From an uncultured Bacilli bacterium (GTDB taxonomy: Bacteria; Bacillota_I; Bacilli_A; RF39; UBA660), in contig CANRJV010000013.1 of the NCBI GenBank assembly GCA_947631045.1, positions 1 to 34,349 of the forward strand: a stretch of 34,349 nucleotides of DNA. The letters are read 5' to 3'. The position numbers and the translations under genes are program-made. The notes below the pieces were generated by a model, which worked only from the letters and a program-made list of their open reading frames with translations, did no database searches and was not told where the DNA came from. Within the stretch, counting starts at the first letter, position 1. Each line of letters opens with the position of its first letter. This document shows, one piece after another, positions 24,018 to 31,546 of this stretch.

Positions 24018-24710
24018 ATGGATTTAGCAGGCTATGTTGTTTTAATAATTGGTGTCAGCAGTGGTATTGGTCATACTTTGGCGAATATTTTGCATGAGTA
24101 TGGAGCAACCGTTGTGGGAACTTATAATAATCATAAAATAGAGGAATTATATGATACATATAAATGTGATTTAACTAAAGAAGAAGAGATTAAAGATTTA
24201 TTTGCGAGTGTAATTTCTAAACATGAAAAAATAGATGTAGTCGTCAATTGCGCTGCTTTGGTTATAGATAATGATTTAGAAACTAAAACTAAGAGTGAGT
24301 TTATGAAAGTTTTAGAGGTTAATTTAGTGGGTACTTTTTTGGTTTGTAAATATGCTTCTTTAAATATGGAAAAAGGCATCATAATTAATATCTCATCAAC
24401 GGACGCAACTGATACTTTTAGTCCAATATCTATGGATTATGCCGCAAGTAAAGCCGGAGTAGAAAATTTAACCAAAAATTTAGCTTTAAGATTACCTAAT
24501 TTAAAAGTATGCGCTTTGGCTCCTGATTGGGTAGATACGGATAGTGTTTTAAATATGGATCCGGAATATTTAAAAAAGGAAATGGCGCGAGTTGGTCAGG
24601 ATAAAATTTTAAAAAAAGAAGAAGTTGCTTTAAAAATATTAGAAATTATAATTAACGATGATATTCGAAGTGGGGAAGTAATTAGAATTAGTGGTAAAAA
24701 TGAAATTTAA
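24018..24710 (+). CDS. Short-chain dehydrogenase/reductase (FabG-like)
   Basis: A 230-residue classical SDR: cofactor loop GVSSGIG (12-18), NCAA (77-80), Asn102, catalytic Ser127 in NISST, and YAASK (Tyr141, Lys145). These oxidoreductases use NAD(P)H; the substrate is unknown. Length and motifs fit FabG-like members, but the first glycine motif reads GVSSGIG rather than TGGSSGIG. The start is ATG 24018 behind GAGGTGAC, not GTG 24015. Its 3' end overlaps the next gene by 11 bases. Confidence 0.93.
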   Translation: MDLAGYVVLIIGVSSGIGHTLANILHEYGATVVGTYNNHKIEELYDTYKCDLTKEEEIKDLFASVISKHEKIDVVVNCAALVIDNDLETKTKSEFMKVLEVNLVGTFLVCKYASLNMEKGIIINISSTDATDTFSPISMDYAASKAGVENLTKNLALRLPNLKVCALAPDWVDTDSVLNMDPEYLKKEMARVGQDKILKKEEVALKILEIIINDDIRSGEVIRISGKNEI

Positions 24711-25932
24711 TGAAGAAATAGTGAATTTATTTAATGAATCAGAAGAAAAATTAAAAGATATTTTTCAAAAAATTGATAAACAAGAATTTGTTAATAGTGA
24801 AAAAATTCTTAAGGCTTTTCAAGAAGTTGGAATTAATGAAGCTTGTTTTACTTCTTCAACTGGTTATGGTTATAATGATTTAGGAAGAGAAAAAATTGAA
24901 GAAGTATTTGCTCAAGTTTTAGGAGGAGAAGCTGCCTTAGTAAGAGGGCAATTTATTTCGGGAACTCATGCTTTAACTGTTTGTCTTTTTGGATTATTGC
25001 GCCCTAATGATACTCTTCTTAGTATTTCTGGCCTTCCTTATGATACTTTACATGAAGTCATAGGAATAAAAGAAAATCCTAGTTCTTTAAAATCTTTTGG
25101 AGTGAATTATGAACAAATAGATTTAATTGATAATGATTTTGATTATGAAAAAATTGCTGAAACTTTAAAGAGTAAAAAAATTAAAGTTATTGCTATTCAA
25201 AGAAGTAAGGGTTATTCTGAAAGAAAAAGTATAAGTATAACTTCTTTAGCTAAAGTAATAAAATTTATCAAAGAAATTACTCCAGAAGTTATTATTATGG
25301 TTGATAACTGTTATTGTGAATTTGTGGAAGATAAAACCCCAGTTGAAGTCGGAGCGGACATTATGGTTGGTTCTTTAATCAAAAATTTAGGGGGAGGCAT
25401 TGCTCCCAATGGTGCCTATATTGTGGGAAGAAAAGATTTAGTTAATTTATGTGCTGAAAGATTAACTGTGCCAGGAGAAGGCAAGGAAGTAGGCCCTACT
25501 TTAGGAATTAATAAAGAAATTTTAATGGGGCTCTATCATGCTCCTATGGCAGTGGCTAGTAGTTTAAAAGTAGCCATCTTAACGAGTAAAGTTTTAGAAA
25601 AATTAGGTTATAGGGTTGAACCAAGATATAATGATCATCGGGTAGACATTGTTCAAAATATTATTTTTGGTAATCGCCCAGATTTAATTAAATATTGTGA
25701 AGGTATTCAAATGGGATCAGCCATTGATGCCAATGCTTTACCAGTGCCTACTGATATGCCTGGCTATGATGATGAAATTATTATGGCTTCAGGTTCTTTT
25801 ATTCAAGGTTCATCAATTGAAATATCCTGTGATGGCCCCTTAAGAAAACCTTTTATTTGTTATCAACAAGGCGGCCTTACTTATTCTTATGGTAAGTTAG
25901 CTGTTATGATGGCCGTAAATAGATTAAAATAG
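24700..25932 (+). CDS. YnbB-type methionine gamma-lyase family PLP enzyme
   Basis: A 410-residue fold-type I PLP protein of the family once called aluminium resistance protein. The family signature is clear: FTSSTGYGYNDLGREKIE, AALVRGQFISGTHAL, then QRSKGYSERKS, VDNCYCEF and MVGSLIKNLGGGIAPNGAY with the PLP-binding Lys228. The family is related to cystathionine/methionine lyases; the natural substrate is not settled. ATG 24700 lies within the SDR 3' end, and a GTG at 24691 is in frame. A terminator overlaps its stop codon. Confidence 0.95.
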   Translation: MKFNEEIVNLFNESEEKLKDIFQKIDKQEFVNSEKILKAFQEVGINEACFTSSTGYGYNDLGREKIEEVFAQVLGGEAALVRGQFISGTHALTVCLFGLLRPNDTLLSISGLPYDTLHEVIGIKENPSSLKSFGVNYEQIDLIDNDFDYEKIAETLKSKKIKVIAIQRSKGYSERKSISITSLAKVIKFIKEITPEVIIMVDNCYCEFVEDKTPVEVGADIMVGSLIKNLGGGIAPNGAYIVGRKDLVNLCAERLTVPGEGKEVGPTLGINKEILMGLYHAPMAVASSLKVAILTSKVLEKLGYRVEPRYNDHRVDIVQNIIFGNRPDLIKYCEGIQMGSAIDANALPVPTDMPGYDDEIIMASGSFIQGSSIEISCDGPLRKPFICYQQGGLTYSYGKLAVMMAVNRLK

Positions 25933-25950
25933 TTTTATAACTATTTTTTT
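25927..25950 (+). terminator. Terminator overlapping the YnbB-type stop
   Basis: AAATAGTT (25927-25934) pairs with AACTATTT (25939-25946) around a 4-base loop, followed by further T residues. The TAG stop is in the left arm. Confidence 0.85.
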
Positions 25951-26032
25951 GTTGAAAAATGTCGAAAAAATAGAAGTTTTGACAACGTTTGTCGAAAGTG
26001 TTGAAATAGGAAAAAATATCCGTAAAATAGAG

Positions 26033-26048
26033 ACCTCGAAAGCGAGGT
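26033..26048 (+). promoter_or_regulatory. Hairpin enclosing the ribosome site of the Rpn gene
   Basis: ACCTCG (26033-26038) and CGAGGT (26043-26048) form a 6-bp GC-rich stem. The right arm contains GAGGT, the only good ribosome site for ATG 26055. The start of this gene is therefore likely to be poorly accessible in the folded mRNA. TTGACA at 25979-25984 with TGAAAT 17 bp later may be the promoter. Confidence 0.65.
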
Positions 26049-26054
26049 TAATAT

Positions 26055-26882
26055 ATGTCAATTTTGAAAAATAAAAGATTTTATGATTTAAAATATGATT
26101 TAGTTTTTAAAAGTATTATTGTAGATGATAATGATTATACTATCATGAATAGCATCTTATCTGATATCTTAGAAAAAGAAGTAAAGGTGAAAAGATATTT
26201 AAATAGTGAATTAAAAATTAAGAATAAAAAAATAAAAGGAAAAAGATTAGATATAATTGCGGAGACAACCGAAGGAGTTCTAATAAATATTGAACTAAAC
26301 ATAAATTATGATAAAAATATCAAAGAAAGGAATTTAAATTATTATTCTACATTGTATACAGAGGCTTTGGAAAAAGGTAATAAATATATCAAAGTAAAAG
26401 AGATAATCCAAATAAATTTAAATTTTAATGAAGGAAAAAATAAATCATTAAAAGAAGAATATTTACTAAGAAATAAAGCAGGAAAGATATTAGTGAAAAA
26501 TTTTAGAATCATAAATGTGAATATTGCGGGATATAAGGAAAAATGGTATGATAAAAATATCAAAGGAGATAAGAGACATATCTACTTAACAATGTTAGGA
26601 TCAAATAAAGAAGAGATAAAAGAATTAGCGAAAAAAGATGAGAAAGTAAAAGAGGTGGAAGAAAAGATGTTAAGATTTAATGAAGATGGAACAATAACAA
26701 ATTTAATGACACCAGAAGAAGAGGATGCTTTAATGGAAAGAATAATAAGAAGAAATGCTTACGAAGATGGAGTTAAGACTACAGCTATTTCGATGATAAA
26801 AGATAAAGTGCCTTTAACTAAAATAGCGCAATATACTAAATTAAGTATTAAAGAATTAAAAGAATTGAAAAACAATAAGTAA
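26055..26882 (+). CDS. Rpn/PDDEXK-family nuclease (putative transposase-like)
   Basis: 275 residues. The N-terminal domain has the family start (FYDLKYDLVFKSI) and a PD-(D/E)XK-type core: RLDIIAETTEGVLINIELN with Asp66 and Glu80, where the usual E-x-Q/K reads ELN. Rpn proteins are recombination-promoting DNA nucleases, often in many copies and often listed as transposases. The C-terminal part (about 200-275) has an acidic helix (TPEEEDALMERIIRRNAYED) and a small HTH-like tail. Part of this 3' region is duplicated immediately downstream. No inverted terminal repeats flank the gene. Confidence 0.85.
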   Translation: MSILKNKRFYDLKYDLVFKSIIVDDNDYTIMNSILSDILEKEVKVKRYLNSELKIKNKKIKGKRLDIIAETTEGVLINIELNINYDKNIKERNLNYYSTLYTEALEKGNKYIKVKEIIQINLNFNEGKNKSLKEEYLLRNKAGKILVKNFRIINVNIAGYKEKWYDKNIKGDKRHIYLTMLGSNKEEIKELAKKDEKVKEVEEKMLRFNEDGTITNLMTPEEEDALMERIIRRNAYEDGVKTTAISMIKDKVPLTKIAQYTKLSIKELKELKNNK

Positions 26883-27043
26883 AAAAGAATAAGGGGTATG
26901 GAAAAGATGTTAAGATTTAATGAAGATGGAACAATAACAAATTTAATGACACCAGAAGAAGAGAATGCTTTAATGGAGAGAATAATAAGAAGGAATGCTT
27001 ACGAAGATGGAGTTAAGACTACAGCTATTTCGATGATAAAAGA
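26661..27043 (+). repeat. 143-bp direct repeat of the Rpn gene 3' region
   Basis: 26661-26803 and 26901-27043 align without gaps at an offset of exactly 240 bp with three single-base differences that I could find. After the repeat the two sequences diverge, giving different C-terminal tails. Confidence 0.92.
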
Positions 27044-27119
27044 AAAGATACCATTAGAAATCATATCTAAAGTTACAAAATTAAGTGTTAAAGAGTTAAA
27101 AAAATTAACGGTTAGATAA
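26898..27119 (+). pseudogene. Duplicated Rpn C-terminal fragment with alternative tail
   Basis: A 73-codon frame that repeats the Rpn C-terminal region (MLRFNEDGTITNLMTPEE onwards) and then ends in its own tail, EIISKVTKLSVKELKKL, instead of TKIAQYTKLSIKELKELK. It lacks the nuclease domain. AAGGGG lies just upstream, so translation from ATG 26898 or 26907 is possible and would give a free dimerisation/HTH-type fragment. Rpn genes with internal starts making short C-terminal products are known in enterics, so a functional role is not excluded; otherwise it is a recombination remnant or tail donor. Confidence 0.65.
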
Positions 27120-27184
27120 AGTATAGTTTTGCAGGAAATTTGCAAAACTTTTAATTTTAATATATAATTTAAGCGGTGATATTT

Positions 27185-27769
27185 ATGCAAATTGATAAAG
27201 TATCAGAACCTCAAATAGCTATTAGAGTTAGTCAATATCCAACTGATAATAAATGTGAGTTTTTATTATTAGGAAGAAGTAATGTGGGAAAAAGTAGTTT
27301 TATTAACACTTTAATTGAAAGAAAGAATTTTGCTCGTACTTCATCTAAACCAGGGAAAACCCAAACTTTAAATTTTTATTTAGTTAATGATAATTTTTAT
27401 TTAGTTGATGTTCCTGGTTATGGTTTTGCCAGTGTTTCTAAGGATAAGCAAAAGAAATTTGGCATTATGATTGAAGACTATATTGCAACGAGAGAAAATT
27501 TAAAACATGTATTTTTACTTATTGATTATCGTCATAAGCCAACTGAAGATGATATTTTAATGTATAATTTCTTAAAATATTATAATTTAAATGTGACAAT
27601 TGTAGCAACAAAATATGATAAAGTTACTAAAAATGGAAGAGCTAAACAAGATAAATTAATTAAAGACGCTCTTAAATTGGATGATACGATTAATTTTTTA
27701 CCATGGTCAACAATAACAAAAAAAGGAAGAGAAGAAGTATTAGATATAATTGCGGGATATTTAAAATAA
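27185..27769 (+). CDS. ysxC: Ribosome biogenesis GTPase YsxC/EngB
   Basis: A 194-residue TrmE-Era-EngA-EngB-type GTPase that helps mature the large ribosomal subunit. G1 GRSNVGKSS, the switch region TSSKPGKTQTLNFY, G3 DVPGYGFA and G4 TKYDK are all present in order. ATG 27185 is preferred over GTG 27176 because GCGGTGAT (27172-27179) is the ribosome site. The usual partners lon or clpX are absent upstream; der lies one gene downstream, giving a small GTPase cluster with a pilin gene between. Confidence 0.96.
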   Translation: MQIDKVSEPQIAIRVSQYPTDNKCEFLLLGRSNVGKSSFINTLIERKNFARTSSKPGKTQTLNFYLVNDNFYLVDVPGYGFASVSKDKQKKFGIMIEDYIATRENLKHVFLLIDYRHKPTEDDILMYNFLKYYNLNVTIVATKYDKVTKNGRAKQDKLIKDALKLDDTINFLPWSTITKKGREEVLDIIAGYLK

Positions 27770-27783
27770 AAGAGGTGGGCATA

Positions 27784-28221
27784 GTGAATAATAAAGGTTT
27801 TACATTAATTGAACTTTTAGCAGTTATTGTTTTACTAGGAGTTATTATTACCATTGCGGTACCATCAATAAATGGTATTGTTAATAGTATTAATAAAAAT
27901 ATGTTAGAAAAAAAAGTAGTTTTAATTGAAGAAGCTGCTAGTATGATGGGAGAAGATATTAAAGGATCTATTATTAATAGTTCATTAAAATATAAAGATT
28001 TTCCTTGTAAAAGTTTTATTATAAGTGATTTAGTACCGCAATATTTAGATAAAGATAATGATAATGAATGTTTAACTAAAGATAGTACTGAGACTCTAGG
28101 ATGTATTATAAATCCTAGTGCTAAAGATACTTATTTAGATAAATTAGAAGTAATAATTTATTATAAAAATAAAAGAATTAGTGCTAAAGTAGATACTTTA
28201 GATGAACTTACATGTAGTTAG
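27784..28221 (+). CDS. Type IV pilin-like protein with prepilin leader
   Basis: 145 residues starting at GTG 27784 behind AGAGGTGGG. The N-terminus is a perfect class III signal: NNKG then FTLIELLAVIVLLG with Glu at +5, so a prepilin peptidase would cut after Gly5. The hydrophobic stalk helix continues to about residue 30. The head has four Cys, possibly two disulfides. It may be a pilin or pseudopilin for fibres or DNA uptake (ComG-type). It lies 14 bp after ysxC and its last bases overlap upstream frames of der, an unusual position. No prepilin peptidase or assembly ATPase is seen in the window. Confidence 0.88.
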   Translation: MNNKGFTLIELLAVIVLLGVIITIAVPSINGIVNSINKNMLEKKVVLIEEAASMMGEDIKGSIINSSLKYKDFPCKSFIISDLVPQYLDKDNDNECLTKDSTETLGCIINPSAKDTYLDKLEVIIYYKNKRISAKVDTLDELTCS

Positions 28222-28231
28222 GGGGATTAAT

Positions 28232-29536
28232 ATGCAAACTGTTTGCTTAATTGGAAAACCAAATGTGGGTAAAAGTAGTATTTTTAATCGATTAATTAAA
28301 GAAAAAAAATCGATTATTTTAAGTGAACCAGGAATTACCAGAGATCGCATTTATGGCACTGTAGAATATAAAAATAAAAAGTTTAGTTTAATTGATACAG
28401 GTGGTATTCATGGTGAAGCTGATAACTTTGATAAAGATATTTTAATGCAAGCATCTTTAGCTATTGAAGAAGCCGACATCATTCTTTTTGTAGTGGATGG
28501 TTTAGATAATATAACTGATGCCGATAAAAAGATTCGGAATATGCTTAAAAAAAGTCAAAAAAAAGTTATTGTTTTAGTTAATAAAATTGATAATGAAAAA
28601 AGAAATGATTTAATATATGCTTATTATGAATTAGGCTTTGAAAATATTTTACCAGTTTCGGCTGAACATAATTTAGGTTTTAAAGAATTATTAGAACTCG
28701 TTACCAAAGATATGGAGGAAGAAGAGGAAGAAAAAGAAGATATTCTAAAATTCTGTTTTATTGGTAGGCCTAATGTGGGAAAAAGTTCTTTAATTAATGC
28801 TTTACTAAATGAAAGTAGAGTAATTGTTAGTGATGAAGCGGGAACTACTAGAGATGCCATTGATACAAGACTTACTTATGATAAAAAAGATTATATTGTT
28901 ATTGATACCGCCGGAATGCGGAAAAAAGGAAGAGTATATGAAGAATTAGAAAAATATAGTTTAATGCGTAGCATGAAAGCAATCGATAGAAGTGATGTGT
29001 GTGTTTTAGTTATTGATGCTAAAGAAGGTATCATAGAACACGATAAACATATTTTATCTTACGCTATTGAGGCAGGTAAAGGAATTGTAATTTGCGTTAA
29101 TAAATGGGATACCGTTAAAAATCCTAATGAAGATTTAAAAAAATGGAAACAAGAATTAGAAGTTTATTTTAAATTTGTTCCTTATATTAATTTTGTTTTT
29201 ACTAGTGCTTTAACGAAAAAAAGATTACACACTCTAATGCCTGAAGTAATTAAAGCTTATGAAAATAATCGAAAAGAAATAAAAACTAGTTTATTAAATG
29301 ATGTTATAAGTGAAGCCGTATCTTTACATGAACCACCTTCATATAAAGGAAAGAGATTAAAAATCTACTTTGTCAGTCAAACTGGTAGTAGACCTCCGAA
29401 ATTTACTTTTAATGTTAATAGTAAAAATTTAATTCATTTTAGTTATGAAAGATATTTAGAAAATAAAATAAGAGAATCTTTTGACTTAGAGGGAACACCA
29501 ATTATATTACAATTTAAAAATAAAAATGATAAATAA
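28232..29536 (+). CDS. der: Ribosome-associated double GTPase Der/EngA
   Basis: 434 residues with two tandem GTPase domains and a C-terminal KH-like domain, needed for 50S subunit assembly. Domain 1: GKPNVGKSS, DTGGI, NKID. Domain 2: GRPNVGKSS, DTAGMR, NKWD. The end has the family pattern PPSYKGKRLKIYFVSQ and RPPKF. The two G domains are joined by an acidic Glu-rich linker. ATG 28232 follows TTAGGGGG; an in-frame ATG 28202 inside the pilin gene is less likely. A terminator follows. Confidence 0.97.
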   Translation: MQTVCLIGKPNVGKSSIFNRLIKEKKSIILSEPGITRDRIYGTVEYKNKKFSLIDTGGIHGEADNFDKDILMQASLAIEEADIILFVVDGLDNITDADKKIRNMLKKSQKKVIVLVNKIDNEKRNDLIYAYYELGFENILPVSAEHNLGFKELLELVTKDMEEEEEEKEDILKFCFIGRPNVGKSSLINALLNESRVIVSDEAGTTRDAIDTRLTYDKKDYIVIDTAGMRKKGRVYEELEKYSLMRSMKAIDRSDVCVLVIDAKEGIIEHDKHILSYAIEAGKGIVICVNKWDTVKNPNEDLKKWKQELEVYFKFVPYINFVFTSALTKKRLHTLMPEVIKAYENNRKEIKTSLLNDVISEAVSLHEPPSYKGKRLKIYFVSQTGSRPPKFTFNVNSKNLIHFSYERYLENKIRESFDLEGTPIILQFKNKNDK

Positions 29537-29542
29537 TATATT

Positions 29543-29566
29543 AGAAGCAATGCTTCTTTTTTTGTT
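29543..29566 (+). terminator. Terminator after der
   Basis: AGAAG/CTTCT stem with loop CAATG (29543-29557) followed by eight or so T residues. Confidence 0.8.
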
Positions 29567-29618
29567 CTAAATCCAATTATTTTTCATAATAATATTTTAG
29601 TTATATTAGGTGGTTATT

Positions 29619-30485
29619 GTGAAAAAATATATATCTATAGAAGAATATTTTAGAAAACAAACTATATCTAAAAAAAATAATAATAATTTAAAAATAGTTA
29701 GATATATATTTGGTTTATTATGTATAATCATTATTTTATTTTCTTTATATATTATTTTTAAATGGAGTTTTGATAATTATAAAATTCATCAAATTTATAA
29801 AAATATCAGTCAAAATATTAATTCTTATCAAAATAATAATCCTGGACAATTAGTTAATGAGCCTTATAATAAAAAAAGTAATTACTATTATTATGTTACT
29901 TTTCCTTTTTATCAAGCTGATTTTTCCAATTTATTAGAGGTAAATAATGATACAGTTGGTTTTATTAAAGTACCAAATACGATTATTAATTATCCTATAG
30001 TTCAGACTAATAATAATGAATATTATTTAACTCATTCATTTGATAAAAAGAAAAATAAAGCGGGATGGCTTTTTATGGACTATCGTAGTAGTATTGATCC
30101 TCTAGGGGATAATACTATTATTTATGGGCATAGAAGAATAGATGGAACTTTATTTGGGTCATTAAGAAATGTTTTAACATCAACTTGGCAAAATAATAAA
30201 GATAATTATATAATTTATTTTTCTACTTTAAAAGAGAATATGCTTTTTCAAATTTTTTCTATTTATACTATTGAAAAAGAAAGTTATTATATAACCACTT
30301 ATTTTCGAAATAGCCTTGAAAAACAAACATGGCTTGATACTATTCAAAAAAGGAATATTTCCAAAATAGCTACAGAAGTTGATATAAATGATAAAATTTT
30401 GACTTTATCCACTTGTTTTGGAGATTCTTCAGAAAGATTAGTAGTCCATGCTAAATTAATAAAAAAGCAAATAAATGAAAAATAG
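29619..30485 (+). CDS. Class B sortase
   Basis: A 288-residue cysteine transpeptidase that links surface proteins to the cell wall. Transmembrane helix at about residues 28-50, then the sortase barrel: TVGFIKVPNTIINYPIVQ, AGWLFMDYRSS, IIYGHR with His171, and TLSTCFGDSSERLVVHAKL with catalytic Cys266 and Arg273. The GHR/TLSTC...R arrangement and helix-rich region before Cys (about 215-250) fit class B. Start GTG 29619 follows TAGGTGG. The next gene ends in an NPGTS sorting signal and is its evident substrate. Confidence 0.94.
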   Translation: MKKYISIEEYFRKQTISKKNNNNLKIVRYIFGLLCIIIILFSLYIIFKWSFDNYKIHQIYKNISQNINSYQNNNPGQLVNEPYNKKSNYYYYVTFPFYQADFSNLLEVNNDTVGFIKVPNTIINYPIVQTNNNEYYLTHSFDKKKNKAGWLFMDYRSSIDPLGDNTIIYGHRRIDGTLFGSLRNVLTSTWQNNKDNYIIYFSTLKENMLFQIFSIYTIEKESYYITTYFRNSLEKQTWLDTIQKRNISKIATEVDINDKILTLSTCFGDSSERLVVHAKLIKKQINEK

Positions 30486-30549
30486 ATAATAATAATTAAT
30501 ATTTAGCATATGGTTTATTGTAATTGGAAAGGAGACAATATTTTTAGAA

Positions 30550-31332
30550 GTGAGAAATATTAATAAGTTTTACAAATTAAGTATCTTTTTTATTTCCTTA
30601 TTTTTAGTAACAGTTTTACAAGTTAAGGCTTTAACAGTTTGGAAATATGAAGATTGGCAAACCAAAGATTATGGAACAAAAACTAAGGTATCATCAAATA
30701 TAACAAATCTTAAAGGGGAAAAAGACGAAGATGAAGGAATGAAAAAAGGCCCTTATAATAAAGCTAGTAAAGCCAAGTTAAGTGATGGTATCACGGAAGA
30801 AGTTTATGTTGGATTAGATTTTGATAATTATAAAAAAGATGATTTGTTTGAATTATCCATAGCTATAAATAAAAAGGAAGATAATAAAGATTCTGAATAT
30901 TTAACTGAAGCAGTTGTTATGACTCAAAGAAGTAATGATAAATTTGTTTTAACAGCGGGTTGGGATAAAAGTGATGATCCTATTGCGACAATAGATGCAA
31001 ATGGAGTCTATACTTATAGATGGGAATTTAAAAAAGAAAATAATAAAATTAAAGTTAAATTTACAGTATTAGATTATGGAACAGTTTTAGGAACAACTGA
31101 TTTTGTTGAATTAGAAGTTGCTGATTCTAGTAAAGCTACGGATTTTAGATATTTATGGGCTTGCAATATTAAAGCAGATTATGGAGTAGATATTTATACT
31201 GAATTACCTCCTAAACCTGGTTCTACAGAAAATCCTGGCACTTCAGATATTAATTTGTGGTTATTCTTAGGCTTAATTGCTTTTGGAGGTACTGGTTTAA
31301 TATATCTTAATAAAAGTAAAGCTAATTGTTAG
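30550..31332 (+). CDS. Sortase-anchored surface protein (NPGTS signal)
   Basis: 260 residues: signal peptide ending at about Ala27 (LQVKA), a beta-rich outside domain (about 28-215), a Pro-rich stalk (ELPPKPGSTE), and a sorting signal NPGTS (228-232) followed by a hydrophobic helix (236-253) and the tail NKSKANC. NPxTS-type signals are typical of class B sortases, and the sortase gene lies 64 bp upstream. The start is uncertain: AAAGGAG (30528-30534) is 15 bases from the GTG at 30550, too far for an ideal site; an ATA or TTA codon nearer to it is in frame. The outside domain is not recognised. Confidence 0.88.
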   Translation: MRNINKFYKLSIFFISLFLVTVLQVKALTVWKYEDWQTKDYGTKTKVSSNITNLKGEKDEDEGMKKGPYNKASKAKLSDGITEEVYVGLDFDNYKKDDLFELSIAINKKEDNKDSEYLTEAVVMTQRSNDKFVLTAGWDKSDDPIATIDANGVYTYRWEFKKENNKIKVKFTVLDYGTVLGTTDFVELEVADSSKATDFRYLWACNIKADYGVDIYTELPPKPGSTENPGTSDINLWLFLGLIAFGGTGLIYLNKSKANC

Positions 31333-31345
31333 TAATTAAGAAGGA

Positions 31346-31371
31346 GAGAGAGTGAGACTCTTCTTTTTTTT
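31346..31371 (+). terminator. Terminator after the sorted protein gene
   Basis: A purine-rich arm including AGAGT pairs with ACTCT around GAG and is followed by TTC and eight T. It lies immediately before the G-rich leader of the next gene. Confidence 0.6.
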
Positions 31372-31546
31372 GGCATGGAGGGGAGAGGGATAAATAGGGG
31401 GCCCCGCGGGGGGGGAGGGAGGAAGATAAAAAAATAAAAAATATAAAAATATTTTCTGGAAGAAGGAGAAAGGAGGGAAGGGAGATGGAAAAGAAGAATA
31501 CGATGTTGCTGACGGTAATAGCAGTAGCAACATTATTAGTAGCGGT
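31363..31546 (+). repeat. G-rich leader and signal-sequence repeat, copy 1
   Basis: Copy 1 of a long direct repeat whose second copy is at 34182-34349. It runs from a T tract through G4-capable DNA (GGGG, GGG, GGGGG, GGGGGGGG and GGG between 31380 and 31419, loops 3-7 bases), an A-rich segment, a purine-rich ribosome site and the first 20 codons of the downstream gene. Compared with copy 2, copy 1 has one more G in the longest run (8 versus 7), small changes at the start and A-rich part, and about 10 extra bases before the ribosome site; the coding part is identical. Confidence 0.93.

Noticed and set aside
26055-26882. Insertion sequence with terminal repeats around the Rpn gene
   Set aside because: I found no inverted terminal repeats or target duplications; the only repeat is the internal 143-bp direct copy.
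31380-31419. G/C-rich block as adaptor or assembly contamination
   Set aside because: It occurs twice with small differences, in the same context before a good ribosome site and gene start, so it looks genuine.
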